This document shows, in pieces, positions 1 through 14,404 of a stretch of 64,000 bases of DNA (within the stretch, counting starts at the first letter, position 1; each line of letters starts with the position of its first letter). Where the stretch lies: positions 1,090,710 through 1,154,709 of the forward strand of contig NZ_LR733215.1 of the NCBI RefSeq assembly GCF_902506435.1, in the 5' to 3' direction. The position numbers and the translations under genes are program-made. This DNA is from Nocardioides sp. AX2bis. GTDB taxonomy: Bacteria; Actinomycetota; Actinomycetes; Propionibacteriales; Nocardioidaceae. The notes beneath the pieces are model-generated. The model was not told where the DNA came from and did no database searches. It worked only from the letters and a program-made list of their open reading frames with translations.

Positions 1-134
1 GTCCGGCGGGGCTGCTGGGGGATGGCCCGGGTGGCGTCGGGGTCGCTGGGGGGCTGGTCCCCGTAGATCCACCCGAAGTCGGCCCCGTCGTCGGAGCCGC
101 CACGGGAGCCTCCGGGGGGCGGGCGCTCAGGCAT
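1..134 (-). CDS. LCP (LytR-CpsA-Psr) family protein, N-terminal fragment
   Basis: Only the first 44 codons lie in the window; the gene continues past the left edge. The reverse-strand ATG ends at 134 and the peptide begins MPERPPPGGSRGG, followed by an acidic stretch and DFGWIYGDQPP, then DATRAIPQQPR. This layout (short Pro/Gly-rich head, aromatic W-x-YG box, DATR-x-xPxxPR) is what I know from the cytoplasmic tails of actinobacterial LCP proteins, which transfer glycopolymers onto peptidoglycan. It is divergent from a second LCP gene, which supports the call. The catalytic domain is outside the window, so the family is inferred from the tail and context only. Confidence 0.6.
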   Translation of the reverse strand, partial: MPERPPPGGSRGGSDDGADFGWIYGDQPPSDPDATRAIPQQPRR

Positions 135-141
135 GGCCGCG

Positions 142-147
142 ACGCTA
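142..147 (-). promoter_or_regulatory. -10 element of leaderless type
   Basis: TAGCGT on the reverse strand ends 7 nt before the ATG of the LCP fragment, with no Shine-Dalgarno sequence between them. Confidence 0.5.
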
Positions 148-244
148 CCGTGCCGCGCCCCGCCGGACCGGCCGTCCAGCCCGGTGGACCCGGCCCGGCG
201 CGTCGGGAGCGCTGTGACGGATGGGACTGGTGATACTGGCCGAC

Positions 245-1723
245 GTGCTGCCTTCCCCCAGTGCGAACCGACGTCCGAACGACCCCACCCGACCCACCGG
301 CTCGCCCCGTCCCCCGCGCTACACCGCTGCTGAGCGGGCCCAGCGCGTCCGTTTCCGACGCGCCCTGTCCCTGATGGCGATGACGCTGGTGGTGCCGGGC
401 TCCGCCCAGCTGCTCGCCGGCAACCGCCGTCTCGGGCTCGCGGCCTTCCGGACCTGGCTGGTGCTCGTCGCGGTGACGGTGGCCGTGCTGGTCTCGGTCG
501 CGGTCGACCGGGACCTGGGCTTCACGATGCTCACCGAACCGGGCCTGCTCGGCGTCGTGCGCCTGGTGCTGATGGCGCTGGCGGTGTTCTGGGCCGTGCT
601 GTTCATCGACGCCTGGCGGCTGGGGAAGCCGTTGACCCTGGCGATGGGCCACCGCCGCGCGGTGGTCGCGGTCAACGGCGTGCTGTGCCTCACGGTCGCC
701 GGCACGCTGCTCACCGGCGCGCACCTCATGGGGGTGCAGAAGGACTTCATCACCACCATGTCCGGTGACGGCATCGTCACCGCCGCCACCGACGGTCGCT
801 ACAACGTGCTGCTGATGGGTGGCGACTCCGGTGCCGGGCGGGTCGGGCTGCGGCCGGACTCGATGACGGTCGCCTCCATCGACGCCGACACCGGGCGGAC
901 GGTCCTGGTCTCGCTGCCGCGCAACATGAAGGGGTTCCCCTTCCGTGAGGGCAGTGTGATGGACGAGGAGTTCCCCGACGGCTTCGAGGAGGACTACCTC
1001 AACGGCGTGTCCACCTGGGCCGAGGACCGCCCCGAGCTGTTCGGGAAGTCCGACCAGCCCGGCATCGACGCCACCGTGATGGCCGTCGAGGGCATCACCG
1101 GCCTGGACGTCAACTACTGGGCCATGGTGAACCTCGAGGGGTTCAAGGAGCTCGTCGACGCGGTCGGCGGGGTGACCCTGAACGTCCGCCAGCCGATCCC
1201 GGTCGGGGGCCTCGGCGACGACGTCGTGCGCTACATCCCCACCGGCACCCGCGAGCTCGACGGCATGGACACCCTCTGGTACGCCCGGGCCCGCGACGGC
1301 TCCGACGACTACTCCCGGATGGCGCGCCAGAAGTGCGTGATGGCCGCGATGGTCTCCCAGCTCAGCCCGCAGACGGTCGTGCGCAACTTCTCGGCCATCG
1401 CCGACGCCTCGGCCGAGCTGGTGCAGACCGACCTCCCGGTCTCGGAGCTGGACACCTTCATGTCCCTGGCCATGGAGGCCAAGGACGAGAAGATCGCGAC
1501 GCTGTCGCTGGTCCCGCCGATGATCGACACCGCTGACCCCGACATCGACCTGATCCACGAGAAGGTCGACGCCGCGGTGCAGCGCTCCGAGGAGCCCCCG
1601 TCGCCGTCGGTCGGCAGCGGCGGACGCAAGAAGGCACCCACCGCGGTCACCGGCGGCTCGCTGGGCTCGATGTCCGACGGCTACGCCGCGAACCAGGCCC
1701 AGGACCTCAGCGCCGCCTGCTGA
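245..1723 (+). CDS. LCP family cell-wall glycopolymer ligase
   Basis: A membrane-anchored LCP protein of about 492 residues. About four hydrophobic segments occupy the first 170 residues, followed by an extracytoplasmic LCP domain beginning YNVLLMGGDSG and containing RPDSMTVASID, the arginine-bearing LVSLPRN segment, DAVGGVTLNV and a LWYARARDGSDDYSRMARQ segment; these are the diphosphate- and polyprenyl-binding landmarks of the family. Such enzymes move lipid-linked glycans onto peptidoglycan outside the membrane; in mycobacteria Lcp1 attaches arabinogalactan. The neighbouring galactan cluster makes that glycan the natural substrate (inference). I prefer GTG 245 because GATACT lies 7 nt upstream; the in-frame ATG at 221 is the alternative. 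Confidence 0.85.
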   Translation: MLPSPSANRRPNDPTRPTGSPRPPRYTAAERAQRVRFRRALSLMAMTLVVPGSAQLLAGNRRLGLAAFRTWLVLVAVTVAVLVSVAVDRDLGFTMLTEPGLLGVVRLVLMALAVFWAVLFIDAWRLGKPLTLAMGHRRAVVAVNGVLCLTVAGTLLTGAHLMGVQKDFITTMSGDGIVTAATDGRYNVLLMGGDSGAGRVGLRPDSMTVASIDADTGRTVLVSLPRNMKGFPFREGSVMDEEFPDGFEEDYLNGVSTWAEDRPELFGKSDQPGIDATVMAVEGITGLDVNYWAMVNLEGFKELVDAVGGVTLNVRQPIPVGGLGDDVVRYIPTGTRELDGMDTLWYARARDGSDDYSRMARQKCVMAAMVSQLSPQTVVRNFSAIADASAELVQTDLPVSELDTFMSLAMEAKDEKIATLSLVPPMIDTADPDIDLIHEKVDAAVQRSEEPPSPSVGSGGRKKAPTAVTGGSLGSMSDGYAANQAQDLSAAC

Positions 1724-1748
1724 GCCTCAAGCAGGCCTCGAGCGGGCC

Positions 1749-2570
1749 TCAGCGGGGCGCGTCGAGGGCGCCGGTGCCCAGCGCCTCGCCGACCCGGCGG
1801 TAGGTCTCCTCGTCGGCGGCGCAGACCAGCGGTCCGCCGCCGGTCGCGCGGTGCGGGCGGGTCGGGTCGTAGGCCCGGCCGTCGGCCACGGCGGCCCGTC
1901 CGCCGGACTCCGTCAGCAGCAGCGTGCCCGGGGCGTGGTCCCACGGCAGCGCCCCGGAGTAGAGCAGGACGTCGGTGTCGCCGGCCACCAGGTGCGGGTA
2001 GTCGATGCCGCAGCAGACCCAGGTCAGGGTCATCGGGGCCGTGCCCTCCAGGCCGGGCAGCTCGCGCCCCACCCAGCCGCGTCGCGAGGTGGCGACCTTC
2101 CACGCGGCCGGGTCCGGGCCGGGGGAGGGGCGGGTGAGACGGACGCCGTTGCGCCAGGCGCCGGCGCCGCGCTCGGCGACGTAGGCCGCCTCGTGCTGCG
2201 GCTGCCAGATCCAGCTGCGCACGACCTCGCCGGCCTGCAGTTCGGCCACCATCACCGCGTGGTCGGGCGAGCCGTGCACGAAGTTCTTCGTGCCGTCGAC
2301 CGGGTCGACGGTGAAGGCGTGGTCGGCCGCGGCGTACCGCTCCATCACCGAGGGGTCCTCGGCGTACGCCTCCTCGCCCAGCACGACCGCGCCGGGGTAC
2401 GCCGCGCGCAGCGCCGCGGTGATCTCGACCTCGGCCTCCCGGTCGGCGACGGTCACCAGGTCGCCGGGGTTCTTCTCGGAGATGTCGGCGTCGTCCAGGG
2501 CGCGGAACCGCGGGGTGATCACCCGGGCCGCGACATCCTGCACGAGCTCGAGCACGGCGTCGGTGTCCAC
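1749..2570 (-). CDS. Inositol monophosphatase-family phosphatase
   Basis: A 273-residue Mg2+-dependent sugar-phosphate phosphatase of the IMPase/FBPase/CysQ superfamily. Metal-ligand motifs are visible: PGDLVTVADREAE, then VVLGEEA, then VDPVDGTKNF (the DPxDGTxxF signature), and a C-terminal PWDHAPGTLLLTESGG. Start at GTG 2570; the reading frame stays open upstream through the antisense of the next gene, which is a GC-rich shadow. It could dephosphorylate inositol-1-phosphate or histidinol-phosphate; the sequence alone does not separate these. Its position between LCP and galactan genes may hint at a cell-wall role, but no partner is evident. Confidence 0.85.
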   Translation of the reverse strand: MDTDAVLELVQDVAARVITPRFRALDDADISEKNPGDLVTVADREAEVEITAALRAAYPGAVVLGEEAYAEDPSVMERYAAADHAFTVDPVDGTKNFVHGSPDHAVMVAELQAGEVVRSWIWQPQHEAAYVAERGAGAWRNGVRLTRPSPGPDPAAWKVATSRRGWVGRELPGLEGTAPMTLTWVCCGIDYPHLVAGDTDVLLYSGALPWDHAPGTLLLTESGGRAAVADGRAYDPTRPHRATGGGPLVCAADEETYRRVGEALGTGALDAPR

Positions 2571-2581
2571 GGGTTCCAGAC

Positions 2582-2587
2582 TAGGGT
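2582..2587 (+). promoter_or_regulatory. -10 element of leaderless type
   Basis: TAGGGT followed by 7 nt and GTG 2595; it heads the six-gene galactan operon. Confidence 0.55.
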
Positions 2588-2594
2588 GGCGGCC

Positions 2595-3503
2595 GTGCGG
2601 GTGACGGCGGTGGTGGTGACCTACGACCGGCTGCCCCTCCTGCGGGTGCTGCTGGCCCGGTTGGCCGAGGTCCCCGGGCTCGACGAGGTGCTCGTCCTCG
2701 ACAACGCCTCGACCGACGGCACCGGCGCGTTCCTGGCCGGGCTCGACGGCCACGACGGCGTGCACGCGCGCACCCTGCCGACCAACACCGGGGGTGCCGG
2801 TGGCTTCCACGACGGCCTCGCCTGGGCCGTCGAGCGGGGCGCCGACCTGGTGTGGCTGATGGACGACGACGGCCTGCCCGACCGCGACTGCCTGGACCTG
2901 CTGCTCGCGCACCGCGGCGACCTCGACTTCTGGGGCCCGGTCGTCGTCGACGAGGCCGACCCCGGTCGCCTGGTCTTCCCGATCCGGCTCCCCGGCGGCA
3001 CCCGGACGGTGCGCCGGATGGACGACGTCGCCGCCGCCGCGGTCGACGGCCTGATCCGCGACGTGGTGATCCCGTTCAACGGCGTGCTGGTCACCCGCGA
3101 GCTGGTGGAGCGGATCGGGCTGCCGCGCGCGGAGTTCTTCATCTGGGGCGACGACCACGAGTACCGGCTGCGCGCCGAGCGGGCCGGCGGCCGGGTCGCG
3201 ACCGTGGTCGGTGCGCGCGTGCTGCACCCGAGCGTGGGCGAGCTCGGGGCGCCGATGATGGGCGGGCGCACGACGTACAACCACAGCCCCAGCGACCTGA
3301 AGCACTACTGCATGGCGCGCAACAACCTGCTCAACCTCCGCGACTACCGCGGGTGGCCCCACGCGCTGGCGTTCGTGCTCAAGACGCTGTGGTTCTACAC
3401 CGTCACCCGGCGCGACCCCGCCCGCGTCCGGCTGAGCCTGGGCGCGATGCGCGACGGGCTGCGCGGCGACTTCACCGGACACCGGAGGTTCCTGCGTGGC
3501 TGA
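2595..3503 (+). CDS. GT2 glycosyltransferase, GlfT1-like (first of two)
   Basis: A 302-residue cytosolic GT-A glycosyltransferase. It begins VRVTAVVVTYDR, the nucleotide-binding strand of GT2 enzymes, followed by LVLDNASTDGTG, the N-T-GGAGGF segment seen in galactofuranosyltransferases, the metal-binding LMDDDG and an acceptor segment FIWGDDHEYRLRAERAG (the W-x-DDxEY base motif). In mycobacteria GlfT1 adds the first Galf residues to the lipid-linked linker. The gene overlaps the next glycosyltransferase by 8 nt, and both are about 300 residues. Start at GTG 2595 is preferred from the -10 spacing; GTG 2586 is possible. Confidence 0.85.
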   Translation: MRVTAVVVTYDRLPLLRVLLARLAEVPGLDEVLVLDNASTDGTGAFLAGLDGHDGVHARTLPTNTGGAGGFHDGLAWAVERGADLVWLMDDDGLPDRDCLDLLLAHRGDLDFWGPVVVDEADPGRLVFPIRLPGGTRTVRRMDDVAAAAVDGLIRDVVIPFNGVLVTRELVERIGLPRAEFFIWGDDHEYRLRAERAGGRVATVVGARVLHPSVGELGAPMMGGRTTYNHSPSDLKHYCMARNNLLNLRDYRGWPHALAFVLKTLWFYTVTRRDPARVRLSLGAMRDGLRGDFTGHRRFLRG

Positions 3504-4434
3504 GGGACGACCCACCCAGGACCGGGCGCCCGAGACCGTCGCGGTGGTCGTGGTGACCTACAACCGCGCCGACCTGCTCGAGGGCATGCTGGCCGGCCTG
3601 CGCACGCAGGAGCGCGCACCCGACGGCGTGCTCGTGGTCGACAACGCCAGCACCGACCGCACCGCCGAGGTGCTCCGGGCGGCGGTGGCCCGGGGGGACC
3701 TCCCGCTGGAGGTCGTCACGAGCCCCACCAACGTCGGCGGGGCCGGGGGCTTCCGGGCCGGGCTGCGGGCGGCGTACGAGCGTGGCTTCGACCGGTTCTG
3801 GCTGATGGACGACGACGTCGTGCCCGCCCCGTCCTGCCTGCGGGTGCTGATGGAGGCCGACGAGGACTGCCTGATGGCCGTGCGCGAGGACCGGCACGGC
3901 GCGCTGTGCGAGAAGGCGGCGCTGCGCTTCGACCTGCGCGACCCCCGGGCGCTGAAGCCGAAGACGGCGATGGTCGAGACGACGTACGGCACCCGCGCCG
4001 CGATGCCCGAGCGGGTCGAGCTGGAGAACGTCGCCTTCGAGGGCTTCCTGGTGCGCCGCCGCGTCGTGGAGCGGATCGGGCTGCCGGACGCCTCCTACTT
4101 CATCTTCTACGACGACGTCGACTTCGCCGTCCGCGCCCGGCGGGCCGGGTTCAAGATCTGGGCGCTGCGTGACGCGGTGCTCGTGCGCCAGCTCGACTTC
4201 GACCAGCAGCACGACCTGGCGGGGTGGAAGGGCTACTACATGTACCGCAACCTCTTCGCGGTCCACCTGCGCTACGGCGAGAACGCCGCGGTGCGGGCCA
4301 AGCCGTGGCTGGTGACCGCCGGCGTGGTCGCCCTGAGCCCCCTGCGGGGCGGTCGTGCCGAGGCACGCAACGTCATCCGTGGCCTGCGCGACGCGCGCCG
4401 GATGCGCGAGCAGCCGCCGACGACCGTAGAGTGA
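3496..4434 (+). CDS. GT2 glycosyltransferase, GlfT1-like (second of two)
   Basis: A 312-residue GT2 enzyme with the same order of motifs as its upstream neighbour: VAVVVVTYNRADLL, VVDNASTDRT, NVGGAGGFRAG, FWLMDDDVV and FIFYDDVDFAVRARRAG. The last segment replaces the W-x-DDxEY of GlfT2-type enzymes with Y-DDVDF. GTG 3496 overlaps the end of the preceding gene, and the stop is 6 nt from glf, so it is co-transcribed. Two adjacent initiators instead of one suggest that the first residues of the chain, or two different acceptors, are handled by separate enzymes (inference). Confidence 0.85.
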   Translation: MAEGRPTQDRAPETVAVVVVTYNRADLLEGMLAGLRTQERAPDGVLVVDNASTDRTAEVLRAAVARGDLPLEVVTSPTNVGGAGGFRAGLRAAYERGFDRFWLMDDDVVPAPSCLRVLMEADEDCLMAVREDRHGALCEKAALRFDLRDPRALKPKTAMVETTYGTRAAMPERVELENVAFEGFLVRRRVVERIGLPDASYFIFYDDVDFAVRARRAGFKIWALRDAVLVRQLDFDQQHDLAGWKGYYMYRNLFAVHLRYGENAAVRAKPWLVTAGVVALSPLRGGRAEARNVIRGLRDARRMREQPPTTVE

Positions 4435-7689
<3,255 letters not shown>

Positions 7690-7697
<8 letters not shown>

Positions 7698-8610
7698 CGT
7701 CGAGACGCCGCACGCGGCGTCCGAGGGCGAGCCGCGCGCCGAGGTGCGCGTCGTCGACGCGCCGCTGCGGCCGCCGTCGGACACCACCGGCCTGATGGAG
7801 GTGTTCCGGCGCCGCTACCTGCTGCGGCTGCTGGTCAAGCGGGAGATCAGCGCGCGCTACCAGGGCTCGTTCCTGGGCCTGCTGTGGAGCTACATCAACC
7901 CGCTCAGCCAGTTCCTCATCTACTACTTCATCATGCAGATCGTGATCGGGCGCGGGCAGTTCGAGAACTTCGCGGTGCACGTCTTCTGCGGTCTGATCGT
8001 CGTCCACTTCTTCACCGAGACGTTCAACGCCGGCACCCGCTCGATCGTGCGCAACAAGTCCCTGGTGCAGAAGATGGCGGTGCCCCGGGAGATGTTCCCG
8101 GTGGCCTCCATGCTGGTCTCGCTGTTCCACGTGGTGCCACAGCTGGTGATCCTGGTGGCGGTGAGCCTGCTGTACGGCTACACCCCGGACCCCGGGGCGT
8201 TCGCTGCCGCGTCGCTGGCGCTCGCGATCGTGATGGTGCTCGGGACGGCCCTCGCGCTGCTCTTCAGCACGGCCAACGTGTTCTTCCGCGACTTCTCCAG
8301 CGCGGTCAACATCCTGACCAACTTCACCCGGTTCGGCGTGCCGATGATCTACCCCTACACGATGGTGCAGGAGCGGTTCGGCTCCGCCGCCGAGTACTAC
8401 CTGTGGAACCCGATGGCCAACGCCGTGCTGCTGGTGCAGCGCGGGTTCTGGGTCGGGACGACCAAGGACCCCGAGGAGACCGCCCGGGTGCACCTGCCGG
8501 CGAACCTCTTCGAGCTGGGCCTGTGGTCCCTGCTGGGCAGCCTGGTGCTGCTCGTGGTCGCCCAGCGGGTCTTCTCCCGCCTCGAGCAACGGATCCCGGA
8601 GCGCCTGTGA
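7690..8610 (+). CDS. ABC-2 type polysaccharide exporter permease
   Basis: A 306-residue membrane subunit of a lipid-linked glycan exporter (Wzm/TagG class; mycobacterial counterpart Rv3783). A cytosolic head ends in LVKREISARYQGSFLGLLWSYINP, a hallmark of the family, followed by about six hydrophobic segments (for example FLIYYFIMQIVIG, MLVSLFHVVPQLVILVAVSLL and the last one, LGLWSLLGSLVLLVVAQRVF). It overlaps the GlfT2-like gene by 8 nt and the ATPase by 4 nt. It presumably flips the completed lipid-linked galactan across the membrane for the LCP enzymes. Confidence 0.92.
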
Positions 8611-9374
8611 GCGACAGCATCGTGGTGGACCACGCCACCAAGAACTTCACCCTGCGCTACCACCGCACCCTCAAGGACATCACCGTCGCGATGTCGCGCG
8701 GCCGGGCCATCAGCGACACCTTCCAGGCCGTCGACGACGTCTCCTTCACCGTCGGGCAGGGCGAGTCCATCGGACTGATGGGCCTCAACGGCTCGGGCAA
8801 GAGCACGCTGCTGAAGCTGATCATCGGCGTCATGCGGCCCGACTCCGGCGAGGTGCTCACCCGGGGCAGGGTCTCGGGCCTGATCGCCACCGGCGCCGGG
8901 TTCCACCCGCAGCTCACCGGACGCGAGAACATCTTCCTCAACGCCGCCATCCTCGGGATGACCGAGCAGGAGACCAAGGCGAAGTTCGACGACATCGTCG
9001 AGTTCGCCGAGGTCGGCCGCTTCCTCGACACCCCGGTCGGCACGTACTCCTCGGGGATGTACGCCCGGCTCGGCTTCGCGGTCGCGATCCACGTCGACTC
9101 CGACGTGTTCCTGGCCGACGAGGTGCTCGCGGTGGGGGACCGGCCGTTCAAGAAGAAGTGCCTGGAGCGGATGCAGGAGATCCGCCACAGCGGCCGCACC
9201 GTCTTCTACGTCAGCCACTCCGCCGGCTCGGTGCGCAAGATGTGCGACCGGGTGATCGTGCTGGAGAAGGGCCGGGTCGCCTACGACGGCGAGGTCGACG
9301 CCGGCATCCGGTTCCTGAAGTACGACGACCCCGGCCAGCCCGACCTCGACGACGAGATCGGCGCCGACATTTAG
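8607..9374 (+). CDS. ABC exporter ATPase, polysaccharide type
   Basis: A 255-residue ATPase partner of the preceding permease (Wzt/TagH class; Rv3781-like). Visible motifs are Walker A GLNGSGKST (residues 59-67), the subfamily-specific SGLIATGAGFHPQLTGREN, signature YSSGMYARLGFAVA and Walker B VFLADEVLAVGD, followed by the H-loop region VSHSAGSVRKMC. It lacks the C-terminal carbohydrate-binding domain of O9a-type Wzt, so export should not depend on recognising a terminal cap. GTG 8607 overlaps the permease stop as GTGA. The stop is followed after 15 nt by two palindromes. Confidence 0.93.
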   Translation: MSDSIVVDHATKNFTLRYHRTLKDITVAMSRGRAISDTFQAVDDVSFTVGQGESIGLMGLNGSGKSTLLKLIIGVMRPDSGEVLTRGRVSGLIATGAGFHPQLTGRENIFLNAAILGMTEQETKAKFDDIVEFAEVGRFLDTPVGTYSSGMYARLGFAVAIHVDSDVFLADEVLAVGDRPFKKKCLERMQEIRHSGRTVFYVSHSAGSVRKMCDRVIVLEKGRVAYDGEVDAGIRFLKYDDPGQPDLDDEIGADI

Positions 9375-9389
9375 CTCGGCCGGTCTCTC

Positions 9390-9419
9390 CAGAAGTCCCC
9401 GGCCGGCCGGGGACTTCTG
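9390..9419. terminator. Perfect 30-bp palindrome, likely terminator
   Basis: The sequence reads identically on both strands: the left half is CAGAAGTCCCCGGCC and the right half is its exact complement. As RNA it forms a strong hairpin just after the galactan/export operon. There is no U-tract, which is usual for GC-rich actinobacteria. Confidence 0.6.
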
Positions 9420-9421
9420 AG

Positions 9422-9449
9422 CTTGTCGGCCTTTGCAAAGGCCGACAAG
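9422..9449. terminator. Second perfect palindrome (28 bp)
   Basis: The left half CTTGTCGGCCTTTG is followed directly by its exact complement. It lies 2 nt after the first palindrome and is unrelated in sequence. It may act as a tandem terminator, or it may be a symmetric protein-binding site. Confidence 0.55.
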
Positions 9450-9621
9450 TTCGAAACTTGCCCGTCATGTCGGGGCATCTGGGGCATCCGGGGCGGCCGG
9501 ACGGTCACCCCCCGGTCGGCCCCGCAGGCCGGTACGGGCGGCGGCGCGACCCGTCGTCCTGGCAGCACCCCGACCGCGCGGCCGGACCGATTGATGAGGA
9601 CCGTACGGCGTGTCGACTGGA

Positions 9622-9639
9622 AATTACATGCTTGTAGTT
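9622..9639. promoter_or_regulatory. Inverted repeat AATTACA-N4-TGTAGTT, candidate operator
   Basis: The arms AATTACA and TGTAGTT match with one mismatch around TGCT. The same motif, in a perfect version, occurs at 49767-49790. Here it ends 83 nt before the amidase start. It is unusually AT-rich for this genome. Confidence 0.5.
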
Positions 9640-9722
9640 ACTCACTTCCCCTTCCGCTGCCCTGTGGCGCGTGTGAAAGTTGCAGCCTCCTGTGACTCTT
9701 CCCCCGCTCAAAGGCTGTCCAG

Positions 9723-12548
<2,826 letters not shown>

Positions 12549-13259
12549 GTCGCGTCGAGCCGGGACGCGTCGGCCCGGGCGACGAGGACCACCGAGCCAC
12601 CGAGCACCAGCGGCTCGGTGAAGGAGACCAGACCTGGTGGGGAAGCCGGGTTGGTCTCCGTCAGCAGGCGGTCGCCGTCGGTGAGGGGACTCCCGGCGGC
12701 GGCCGCCCGCCACAGGTCGCCCTGCGTCTGCTCGACGCCGTCGACCTCGACCGCGACGTCGTGGTGGCCGGGCGGGTCCAGCGGGGTGAAGGCGTCGGGC
12801 TGTCCCCAGACCTCGATGCCGACGTCGTGCACCCCCGGGGGCAGCGGCTCGGCGAAGCGCACCCCCATCGGGCGCAGCGAGCAGGCCAGCACCGGGACGT
12901 CGTCGGCGTGCGGCGCCCAGCGGGCGAGGCCGTCGGGCCCGCAGACCACGGCGTCCGCCGGGTCGTCGCCGCCCAGGACCACCACCAGCCCGGCGGTCCA
13001 GGCCGCCCCGAGGAAGACCGGCCCGAGCCAGTGGACCGGCAGGTCCACCCGCAGGCGGTCGCCGCGCTCGAGGTCGTGCTCCTCGCACAGCAGCGAGGCG
13101 GCCTTGGCGACCCAGTTGGCGTAGGTGGTCACCGACAGCTCCACCCGCTCGTCGGTGACGTGGTCGTAGAACGTCACCAGCGGACGGCCGGGGTCGTGGG
13201 CCAGGGCGCGGGCGAGCACGCCGGCGAAGGTGGACGGCGGGGTCGTAGGCATCGGCCTC

Positions 13260-13269
13260 AGCCTAGGGT
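13260..13269. promoter_or_regulatory. Overlapping divergent -10 elements
   Basis: TAGGCT on the reverse strand (13260-13265) lies 7 nt before the TIGR03089 ATG, and TAGGGT on the forward strand (13264-13269) lies 6 nt before the manC ATG. The two hexamers share bases 13264-13265, so both promoters cannot be melted independently. Confidence 0.6.
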
Positions 13270-13275
13270 GCCGCC

Positions 13276-14379
13276 ATGTCCTCCACGTCCTCCGCCGTGC
13301 CCCACCTGTGGGCGGTCGTCCCCGCCGGCGGCGCCGGCACCCGGCTCTGGCCGCTGTCCCGGCGCCACGAGCCGAAGTTCCTGCGCGACCTGACAGGGAG
13401 CGGACGCTCGTTGCTGCAGGCCACCCACGACCGGCTGGCGCCGCTGGTCGAGGACCGCTTCCTCGTCGTGACCGGCGCCGCCCACCGCGACGCCGTAATG
13501 GGGCAGCTCGAGGCCCTCGCCCCGTCCGCGGTCCTGGCCGAGCCGTCGCCCCGGGACTCGATGGCCGCCATCGGCCTGGCCGCGGCGCTGCTCGAGCAGC
13601 GCCACCCGGACGCCGTGATGGGCTCCTTCGCCGCCGACCACGTCATCACCGACGAACCGGCCTTCCGTGCCGCCGTGACGGCCGCGGCCGAGGTCGCTCG
13701 CGGCGACCGGCTGGTCACCATCGGCATCGAGCCGACCTTCGCCTCCACGGCCTTCGGCTACCTGCAGGTCGGGGCGGCCCTGCCGGGCTCGGGCGGCTAC
13801 CGGGTCGAGGCCTTCGTCGAGAAGCCGTCCGAGGAGGTCGCCCGTGGTTACCTGGCCAGCGGCCGCTACCGGTGGAACGCCGGGATGTTCGTGGTCCGCC
13901 CCACGGTCCTGCTGGATCTGCTCGCCCGTTGGCACCCCGACTTCGCCCGCGACCTGCGCGCCCTGGCCGCCGGGGGCACCGACGGGCTCGAGGACCGCCT
14001 CGCGCAGGGCTGGGACGCGCTGCCGAGGATCGCGCTCGACCACGCGGTGGCCGAGCCGGCCGCCGACGCCGGCGTGGTGGCCACGGTGCCCGGCACCTTC
14101 GGCTGGGACGACGTCGGCGACTTCGACTCCCTGGCCACCCTGCTGCCCGAGCCCGCCGACGGCCCGCGGGTGCTCGGCGACGAGGAGCTGGTGACCGCGA
14201 TCGGCACCACCGGCCTGGTCGTGCCCGCGGGCGGCCGCGTGGTCGCGGTGGTCGGCCTCGACGACGTCGTCGTGGTCGACACCCCCGACGCGCTGCTGGT
14301 CACCACCCGGGCCCGCGCGCAGGAGGTCAAGCAGGTGGTGGCCCGGCTCGTCGAGCAGGGCCGTGCCGACCTGACCTGA
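13276..14379 (+). CDS. manC: Mannose-1-phosphate guanylyltransferase
   Basis: A 367-residue enzyme making GDP-mannose from mannose-1-phosphate and GTP. The nucleotide-binding signature VVPAGGAGTRLWPLSRRHEPKFL is near the N-terminus; also visible are AADHVI, the sugar-binding VEAFVEKP, WNAGMFVVRP and GWDDVGDFDSL. Length matches monofunctional GMPs; no C-terminal PMI domain is present. Together with ManB (23.1 kb) it supplies GDP-mannose for mannosylated wall components. The ATG at 13276 is fixed by the -10 hexamer 6 nt upstream. Confidence 0.93.
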   Translation: MSSTSSAVPHLWAVVPAGGAGTRLWPLSRRHEPKFLRDLTGSGRSLLQATHDRLAPLVEDRFLVVTGAAHRDAVMGQLEALAPSAVLAEPSPRDSMAAIGLAAALLEQRHPDAVMGSFAADHVITDEPAFRAAVTAAAEVARGDRLVTIGIEPTFASTAFGYLQVGAALPGSGGYRVEAFVEKPSEEVARGYLASGRYRWNAGMFVVRPTVLLDLLARWHPDFARDLRALAAGGTDGLEDRLAQGWDALPRIALDHAVAEPAADAGVVATVPGTFGWDDVGDFDSLATLLPEPADGPRVLGDEELVTAIGTTGLVVPAGGRVVAVVGLDDVVVVDTPDALLVTTRARAQEVKQVVARLVEQGRADLT

Positions 14380-14399
14380 GCCGTGCCGACCTGACCCGA
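14360..14399 (+). repeat. 20-nt tandem duplication across the manC stop
   Basis: GCCGTGCCGACCTGACC occurs at 14360-14376 and again at 14380-14396, a period of 20 nt. The first copy encodes the last residues and stop of ManC; the second is non-coding. Confidence 0.75.
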
Positions 14400-14404
14400 G
14401 CGGC

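Larger units (their letters stand above)
9375..9722. other. 348-nt intergenic region before the amidase
   Basis: It contains the two palindromes at the left, short GGGGCATC direct repeats near 9472-9492, a GC-rich middle with no convincing ORF, and an AT-richer inverted repeat (9622-9639) that probably belongs to the amidase promoter. No structured RNA family was recognised. Confidence 0.6.

Noticed and set aside
9423-9695. 90-codon frame after the ABC ATPase
   Set aside because: It starts inside the second palindrome and has no homology-like motif or ribosome-binding site.
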